Shown here piece after piece: positions 8,951-13,523 of a stretch of 13,523 nucleotides of DNA (position 1 is its first letter; every line of letters begins with the position of its first letter). The position numbers and the translations under genes were made by a program. The notes under the pieces were generated by a model, which saw nothing but the letters and a program-made list of their open reading frames with translations, did not search any database and was not told the origin of the DNA. The stretch is taken from positions 1-13,523 of the forward strand of contig JALLPB010000700.1 in NCBI GenBank assembly GCA_036939975.1. The letters run 5' to 3'. The stretch is from Cyclostephanos tholiformis (taxonomy: Eukaryota > Bacillariophyta > Thalassiosirophyceae > Thalassiosirales > Thalassiosiraceae).

Positions 8951-9445
8951 GAGTGGACTTAAACTCAAAATTTGGGGGAAAATCTATGGGATTGCCCGGG
9001 GGATGACATCACATGGAAACACTCCGACTGCCCCAAATTTGCCCCACCCCTGAGGGGGGGGGATCTGGGGAGATTTTCAGGGCATTTTGGGGGCAAAAAT
9101 CCAATTTTTGCCCCAAAAGTGCCCTTGTAGCCCTATACAGAGGGCCTGGTACAATAATCCCCCCCCCCCTCCACCTCTCTCGCCGACCCCCTACCATACC
9201 TCTTCTCTTTCTTTCCATCATCAGCCATGGCCGAAGCCGAAGCTTCTCCTCCTCCCACCACCTTCTCCTTCTGGCCCTATCCTCAACCTACTATGCTCCT
9301 CACCTCACCATTGTCATTGGTGTTGTCGCATGATGAAATCCAATGTCGTTGCCTTCCCCCCCAAACCCAAATTCGGTGGATACCCCACTGACCCCCCTGG
9401 GTGACCCCCCAGATTTCCCCCCAAATTTTGACTTTAAGTCCACTC
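8951..9445. mobile_element. Non-autonomous TIR element, 495 bp, with gene-start-like cargo
   Basis: The terminal inverted repeats are 35 bp with two mismatches, beginning GAGTGGACTTAAA on each side, and bordered by TA (8949-8950 and 9446-9447). Because neighbouring repeat units read GGGCTATTGG, a TATT duplication with one extra base is an alternative. A hairpin with arms of about 21 bases (9080-9100 and 9103-9124) lies in the left half. The right half holds a pyrimidine-rich leader and an ATG frame (9227-9391). No transposase is encoded. The terminal bases GAGTGG resemble GAGTAG of the element at 8161-8823, so both may be moved by one enzyme. Confidence 0.8.
9227..9391 (+). CDS. Small open frame inside the TIR element, possible captured first exon
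   Basis: 54 codons from ATG to TGA, starting MAEAEASPPPTTFSFWPYPQ and ending in sequence shared with the element's C-rich right part. The ATG sits in a strong eukaryotic context (CAGCCATGG) after about 60 bases of pyrimidine-rich leader (CTCTTCTCTTTCTTTCC). That arrangement resembles the 5' leader and first codons of an ordinary gene. No family is recognised. It might be a captured host fragment, the N-terminal remnant of the element's lost transposase, or chance. Confidence 0.3.
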   Translation: MAEAEASPPPTTFSFWPYPQPTMLLTSPLSLVLSHDEIQCRCLPPQTQIRWIPH

Positions 9446-9894
9446 TATTGGATTGTTGCATGGGGGAAGGAGATTTCGCCTTTTTTGTGCTGGTTTTGAA
9501 AATTTAAAACAGTGCCCCCCCTTGGTTGAATTAAATCAAACCAAGCAAGACACACCACATCACCAATGATGTGGTTCACGGGTTCAACAAGGCAGACCGG
9601 GCGGGGGATGAGGGTTAACTGCGGCGGCATTGGGCTATTGGATTGTTGTGTGAGGGGAGGGGATTTCACCTTATTTCGCCCCTCCTCGGTCGAATTAAGT
9701 CGAACCAAGCACACACCGTGTTGCCTCTAATGTGGTGAGCGGGTTCGACGTATCGGACCGGGCAGCGGAGGGGCATGGGGGGCAGCAGTGGCAGTGGCGG
9801 AAGCGGCCATAGGCGGGGTGCTTTGTGTGTGTTTTGTGCTTCTGCCTGCTAGCAGATGATCTCCACCTGTAAATAATATCCCCGAGCTAACATT

Positions 9895-10045
9895 TTGAAA
9901 AGGGGGCGCAAAATTGCCCCCCCTGTTTGAAAGATTTTAAAGAGTGGGGGCAAATTAGCCTAAATTTCTCCCTGTTTTAAAGAATTTAAAAAAAGAGGGG
10001 CAAATTTGCACTTAATTTCCCGCCATAAATTAAAAAGAGGCAAAT
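9895..10045. repeat. Short diverged repeats of a GGGGCAAATTTGCC-type motif upstream of the kinase
   Basis: Four successive versions of a G-run, CAAA-TT(T)G, C-run motif lie at about 9905, 9949, 9996 and 10036, each followed by TTTAAA- or TTAAAAA-like A/T sequence. Spacing is about 40-50 bases. They occupy the likely promoter or 5' leader of the kinase gene. The motif also occurs at 3351-3366 and in the TIR element, so it may be of transposon origin. Confidence 0.5.
10016..10024 (+). promoter_or_regulatory. E2F-like site TTTCCCGCC
   Basis: TTTCCCGCC matches the E2F/DP binding consensus exactly and lies 135 bases before the kinase ATG. One nine-base match can occur by chance, and the function is not shown. 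Confidence 0.2.
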
Positions 10046-10158
10046 CTGCCCGCTGCTGGCAAAAAAAAAATTCCAGCTCTAGTACCATAGTAAAAAATAC
10101 GGACGATAATAATATTATCCTCGCAAAAAATAATCATAAGCATCAATTGGCGGGCATC

Positions 10159-11808
10159 ATGACGGATGACGACCACGATTACGACGATTACGGCGATTAC
10201 GACGATTACGACGACGATGGCATAACGATACTGAAAATCGGCGGATCGTCGATAACGAACAAGGCGAGCGAGGAATGTCCGAATGAGGATATGCTCGCAT
10301 GGTTCGCGAATCTCGTATCGAACAGCGTCGACGACGCGTACCTATCGATCGAATGCCGTGATATGCGACGTCGTCGGTTCCGACGATCGTCACGCGATGA
10401 GGACGGATCGGGGACGGATGGCGATGAGGATGAGGATGTTTTTGGAGGGGTGGTGGATAATGCCATCGCCGTCGGTGCGACGAGGAAGGGGGAGGTGGGA
10501 CGAAGAAGGAGAAGACGACGACGACGACGACGGGGGGGGGGACGGGAACGGGGACGGAGTGGACGTAAGTTCGTGGTGATACACGGCGCTGGATCGTTCG
10601 GTCATCAATCCGCGAGTCGATATGGATTGCGTTGCGGCAAGGCGGCGTTACTCGAGGGGGATGGGATGCGTGACATGTGGACGACGAACGCGACGACATC
10701 GACGTCCGCCATTGTCACTACGGACGACGATGTCGACGAGACGTCGTCGTCGTCGGAGGAGGAGGAGGAGGAGGAGGAGGATAACGAGCAACGGACGATA
10801 CGACGACAAATGGAGGGATTGGCAAGGACGCGTCGATCGGTACAGAGATTGAACGCTTTGACAGTGAACGCCCTCATCGAGCACGGCGTGAACGCCGTTG
10901 GGATATCGCCGGGGATGACGTATCCAGGATTGCGCGCTCACGGTGCCACGACGATTGGCACGAGTGTCAAAACGACGACGACGACGACGACGACTGGAAG
11001 GGATGGGGTCGATGGTGATTCGAAGGACGATGGCGGCAGTCGCGTGGCTATGCGCATGCTGTGCGATTCGATCAAGGTGGCCCTCGGGGCAGGACTAGTG
11101 CCCGTCTTGCACGGCGATGCATGTCTCCTGTACGATGGCATACGGGGGGGGATACTGGGGGGGGATACGCTGGCGGAGGGATTGGTCACGACGTGGAACG
11201 ACGATCGCCGCGACGATTGCGATATCGCCGCCCCCTTGACCGATACCGCCGGCCGTCGGGGGGATAATATATCGCTCGTCGTGTTCATCACCGACGTCGC
11301 GGGAGTGTACACGTCGGATCCGAATATGAACGAACACGCCGAGCTGATACGATGCATGGGGGTCGATGTGGGTACGGGCGAGTTGACGATTATGAGACGC
11401 GATGACGGTGATTATGGTGACGACGACGACGACTCGCGCGCCGCCGGCGGGGGGGGAGGGAGGCTCGAGGCGAGCGATATGTTGGTCACGGGCTCGAGTC
11501 ACGAGCACGACGTGACCGGCGGATTGAAGGTACGTTTTCTTTCTTCTCTTCGTTACCACGGGAGAGGTCTTTCATGGGATGTATGATTCGACATTCCATC
11601 TCGTCGGTTACTAACACGTGTCCCCCCCCCCCCCCCCTCTTGGTTAATCGTCGGTTAGGCTAAGCTCGGAGCGGCCGTGACGATTGTACAAGCGGGGGTC
11701 GATGTGGTCATATCGCAATGTGGTTCCGACAGTACTGAAAAGATCGTGAAGGGGGAATGGGACGTTATCTGGAACGTCGACGCGGGCACACTTCTCACGA
11801 AAAAATAA
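10159..11808 (+). CDS. IPK: Isopentenyl phosphate kinase, two exons
   Basis: Converts isopentenyl phosphate (and dimethylallyl phosphate) to the diphosphate with ATP, feeding isoprenoid synthesis. Exons are 10159-11529 and 11659-11808, with phase-0 intron 11530-11658 (AAG|GTACGT to GGTTAG). The product is 506 residues, against about 240-340 usually. Amino acid kinase motifs occur in order: ILKIGGSSITNK (24-35), VVIHGAGSFGHQ (139-150) with the family's catalytic histidine at 149, a LN..T..ALIEHGVNAVGISP block, LVPVLHGD (to 320), GGILGGDTL, FITDVAGVYTSDP (376-388) and DVTGGLK (451-457) at the exon junction, continuing AKLGAAVTIVQAGVDVVISQ. The ATG is the first Met in frame after low-complexity DNA. 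An Asp/Tyr-rich leader precedes the domain, with no evident transit peptide. The excess length is low complexity: R11 (115-125) and G3, S4E8 (196-207), a Thr run near 272-279 and Asp/Gly tracts near 413-435. The coding sequence is CpG-rich, unlike its upstream neighbourhood. No terminator or poly(A) signal is obvious. Confidence 0.9.
11622..11637 (+). repeat. Poly-C tract (16 C) inside the kinase intron
   Basis: Sixteen C lie 21 bases before the intron acceptor AG, where a polypyrimidine tract is expected. The run may serve as that tract, and it is prone to length change. Confidence 0.9.
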
Positions 11809-11953
11809 CTTTGTTGACTTGTTGCGCTATACGAATGTCGTGCTTTTTCAATGGATCGGGAGAAGGAGAGAGAAAAGTAATGAATTTTGACAGCGGGAAG
11901 AATAATTAGATTTAGCAGACAACACATATATATGTTAGATTATCGAGAATAGC

Positions 11954-11967
11954 TTGACTTAAGTCAA
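11954..11967. promoter_or_regulatory. 14-bp perfect palindrome between convergent genes
   Basis: TTGACTTAAGTCAA is a spacerless inverted repeat five bases beyond the stop codon of the minus-strand 341-residue gene. It may be a dyad binding site, or part of both 3' ends. There is no direct evidence for a role. Confidence 0.3.
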
Positions 11968-11972
11968 CTGAA

Positions 11973-12998
11973 TTAGGTGGTTGCTCTTGTAATCTCTGAT
12001 AATATTTTCAATCCTTCATCGCCATGGTCTTGGGGATAATCGGTAGTAGGAGGCGTGTGTTCAAACCTATCTGGGAATTCATCTGATCGAATGCGGATGG
12101 TTGCATTCCTCCACAGATCTTGACGTATTTCCTGGTGACTTACATCGGTGAAATCATGACAGATGCGCCCGAGGGCTGGTTGGGTAGCAGCATTGAGATA
12201 TTTCACTGTCGTATCCCTCAACGACCTTTTGTACCCCATCTTTTTCCACTCGACTCTGCAAATATTGTGCACACTCCAATGGTGCTTTGAGAATTCTTCT
12301 GTCCTATTGTCCGCAATGTCCCTCTCTTCTGCGGACCACGGTATGACCTTTTTAGTTATAATACCAATGACATAGACCGGGCCTATGAATCCACCTCTCT
12401 CGTCGATGAGCCTTCTGGGGCAAAACTTGCATTTGGGGTACTCATGTCTCACCATGACAAAGGAGCCAACAGTCGCATCTTTAAGCCACATTGTGGTCTG
12501 GCCGATACCACGGTGATCGACTGTGCCGTAGCCTTGCTTCAATGCAGCCTTGAGCTGTGAATGAGTCAAGCTGGCAATCCTATCCACATCGATCATTTTG
12601 GGGAGGGGATAGAAGCCTGGGGTGGCAATTCCTTCTCTCAGGAACAAGTAGAATGCCGAGTTCCGCTTCAACTTGCCATTGACGAATGGATTGAGATGAA
12701 ATAAGGATTTGTTCAGAAAGGCATTTTTGTTAAATTGGATATCATTTCGGTTTACAGACCACAATGCGTCATTCATGGCATATTCTTTCGAGGATAAGTC
12801 AAGCCTCCTACGCTTCATTTCCCACCACTCCACATTATCTTCATCGAGCTCATCACTTTTGTCCACTCCTGAAAATCTCGATTCTACATCACTTTGATCA
12901 CCAGCCACATAATCCTGGATAGTACCAATGCTTTCATTTTTTACACTTGGCCTTGACATCGGAGAAATAACATTCGGAGCACTCGTAGGACTCGCCAT
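11973..12998 (-). CDS. Uncharacterised 341-residue protein, possible PUA/EVE-like domain
   Basis: One uninterrupted reading frame from ATG (GGGGATGGCG, good eukaryotic context) to TAA. Residues 1-60 are Ser/Asp/Glu-rich and probably disordered. MKRRR (61-65) is a basic cluster that could direct nuclear import. From about 110 to 310 it appears folded: RNSAFYLFLREGIATPGFYP, then a basic and aromatic stretch, IGQTTMWLKDATVGSFVMVR (165-184), a CPRRL context with Cys190 and Cys193 (CxxC), GPVYVIGIITKKV (206-218), then WSVHNICRVEWKKMGYKRSL and TQPALGRICHDF. The order Trp-Val-Gly-Ser-Phe-Val followed by Gly-Pro-Val-x-Val-Ile-Gly-x-Ile resembles the barrel strands of PUA/EVE-type modified-base or RNA readers, but this is a visual impression only. 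Similar proteins seem to occur in diatom genomes. The gene converges on the kinase gene. Immediately upstream an open frame lies in the same frame, past a single TAG. Confidence 0.7.
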   Translation of the reverse strand: MASPTSAPNVISPMSRPSVKNESIGTIQDYVAGDQSDVESRFSGVDKSDELDEDNVEWWEMKRRRLDLSSKEYAMNDALWSVNRNDIQFNKNAFLNKSLFHLNPFVNGKLKRNSAFYLFLREGIATPGFYPLPKMIDVDRIASLTHSQLKAALKQGYGTVDHRGIGQTTMWLKDATVGSFVMVRHEYPKCKFCPRRLIDERGGFIGPVYVIGIITKKVIPWSAEERDIADNRTEEFSKHHWSVHNICRVEWKKMGYKRSLRDTTVKYLNAATQPALGRICHDFTDVSHQEIRQDLWRNATIRIRSDEFPDRFEHTPPTTDYPQDHGDEGLKILSEITRATT

Positions 12999-13001
12999 CC
13001 C

Positions 13002-13484
13002 CTAATCTGAAACCTCATGCTTCACCTTGGTTAAGGCAATATCAACATTCTCTGTCGTAATCAACATGTGGTCCGTAACACTCTTTATACTTTTTAATTC
13101 TGACTCTTGTTCCACAAAAACATACCGGGGGGGCATATCAATAGCCTCCTCCCGCTGTTTCATCCCGAACGTAACACTATCGTCAGGGGGAGGTGACAAT
13201 TGTAATGTCTGCTCCTCTTCTTCTTCCTCCTTCTTCACCTTTTTTGCTTCCTTTTTTTCTATGACAACGGCGCTGCTCTCGCCGCATTTGTTACCATCGT
13301 CAACCACTGAGACGTCAGCAACATCATCGTCATCGCCATAGAGATCGATGGCCTCACGATCGTCGATAAAGCCTATTTTGCCAGACAAGTTTGGTTGGGG
13401 AGTGTCGCACTGCACGTGGTCGCCTCGGGCCTTTATTAACATCTGTGTTTTGTTACAAATGTTACAGCTGGTTACACCAGAAAA
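13002..13484 (-). CDS. Acidic zinc-finger-like open frame, in frame with the downstream 341-residue gene
   Basis: The first ATG is at 13442, giving 146 codons to the TAG at 13004-13002. The frame stays open upstream to a TGA (13490-13488) directly followed by a possible splice acceptor, GACAG at 13489-13485. From 13484 it adds FSGVTSCNICNKTQ before that Met. Read this way it has CxxC, 12 residues, then HxxC (CNIC...DHVQC), a zinc-finger-like pattern split by the ATG. That suggests the ATG is internal and an earlier exon lies outside the window. The rest is charged: a Asp run, KKEAKKVKKEEEEEE, then TENVDIALTKVKHEVSD. The stop is followed by GGG and then the ATG of the next gene in the same frame. 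It may be the N-terminal part of that protein with a nonsense codon, a tiny retained intron or readthrough, or a separate gene. Confidence 0.5.
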   Translation of the reverse strand, partial: FSGVTSCNICNKTQMLIKARGDHVQCDTPQPNLSGKIGFIDDREAIDLYGDDDDVADVSVVDDGNKCGESSAVVIEKKEAKKVKKEEEEEEQTLQLSPPPDDSVTFGMKQREEAIDMPPRYVFVEQESELKSIKSVTDHMLITTENVDIALTKVKHEVSD

Positions 13485-13523
13485 CTGTCAGGGCAAATAT
13501 TTAAATTCTTGGGATTTTCAGAT

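Larger units (their letters stand above)
7400..9815. repeat. Tandem array, unit 184-208 bp, broken by two TIR elements
   Basis: The landmark GATTGTTG (or GACTGTTG) begins at 7498, 7706, 7890, 8087, 9451 and 9641. Spacings are 208, 184, 197, 1364 and 190. Removing the two insertions, each with one TA copy (665 and 497 bases), turns 1364 into 202. Units contain a GAATTAAATC core within a near-palindrome (8834-8858, 9521-9545, 9685-9709), then ATGATGTGGT, GGGTTCGA and GACCGGG words, and then the landmark with a G-run. The left units are more diverged than the right ones, and the last unit fades out before 9815. Confidence 0.85.

Noticed and set aside
5315..9815. CRISPR-like direct repeats
   Set aside because: Units are contiguous diverged tandem repeats of 85-208 bases with no short constant repeats alternating with unique spacers, and the genes are eukaryotic with introns.
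10157..10699. A 180-codon minus-strand frame opposite the kinase, and similar frames at 10938-11559
   Set aside because: They are Arg/Ser/Pro/Val-rich antisense images of CpG-rich low-complexity coding DNA. All kinase motifs lie on the plus strand.
344..13004. A genome-wide reassigned stop code, suggested by in-frame TAA and TAG
   Set aside because: The kinase ends at TAA where the family normally ends, and what follows is not protein-like. TAA and TAG are not used inside any clearly intact frame.
13002..13125. A 119- or 124-base intron using the good donor GTATGT at 13125 and the acceptor near 13002-13007, with CTTAAC as branch point
   Set aside because: Neither length is a multiple of three, so removal would shift the frame and lose the 341-residue protein, which is otherwise fully open. 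It could only work if the transcript is not translated across the junction.

Overview
The window is nuclear DNA of a eukaryote. Genes carry GT-AG introns of about 130-180 bases, sit far apart, and are separated by tandem arrays, inverted-repeat transposons and mutated coding relics. The gene content (isopentenyl phosphate kinase, an ECHDC3-type crotonase, and an uncharacterised protein of a kind I associate with diatoms and related stramenopile algae) suggests a microalga, most likely a diatom or relative. That placement is inference.

Layout. 275-1515 (minus): a three-exon enoyl-CoA hydratase/isomerase-family gene with an in-frame TAA near its C-terminus and no start codon found. 1516-10158: about 8.6 kb without a convincing gene. 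It holds a G-quadruplex-type G-tract, low-complexity DNA, coding-like relics full of stops (about 2910-5800), three tandem arrays (85-90 bp units at 5315-5695, about 100 bp units at 6225-6840, about 184-208 bp units at 7400-9815), and two TIR elements inserted into the third array (8161-8823 and 8951-9445). Much of 2000-8000 is very poor in CpG. 10159-11808 (plus): isopentenyl phosphate kinase in two exons, CpG-rich and swollen by low-complexity insertions. 11973-13484 (minus): a 341-residue uncharacterised protein and, directly upstream in the same frame, an acidic zinc-finger-like open frame, separated by one TAG codon and one GGG codon.

How the parts relate. The kinase gene and the 341-residue gene converge, with 164 bases between their stop codons. 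No operon or joint pathway is implied. The middle of the window is best read as a decaying repeat bank: an old tandem array in which two TA-flanked elements landed. Subtracting both insertions restores the normal repeat spacing. The differences between repeat units are largely C-to-T and G-to-A changes at CpG, which suggests cytosine methylation of the repeats.

The observations I rate highest are the same-frame TAG junction upstream of the 341-residue protein, the reconstructable nested insertions, the first-exon-like fragment carried inside one of them, and the nonsense codon at a conserved tyrosine of the crotonase gene. I found no clear new multi-gene system.
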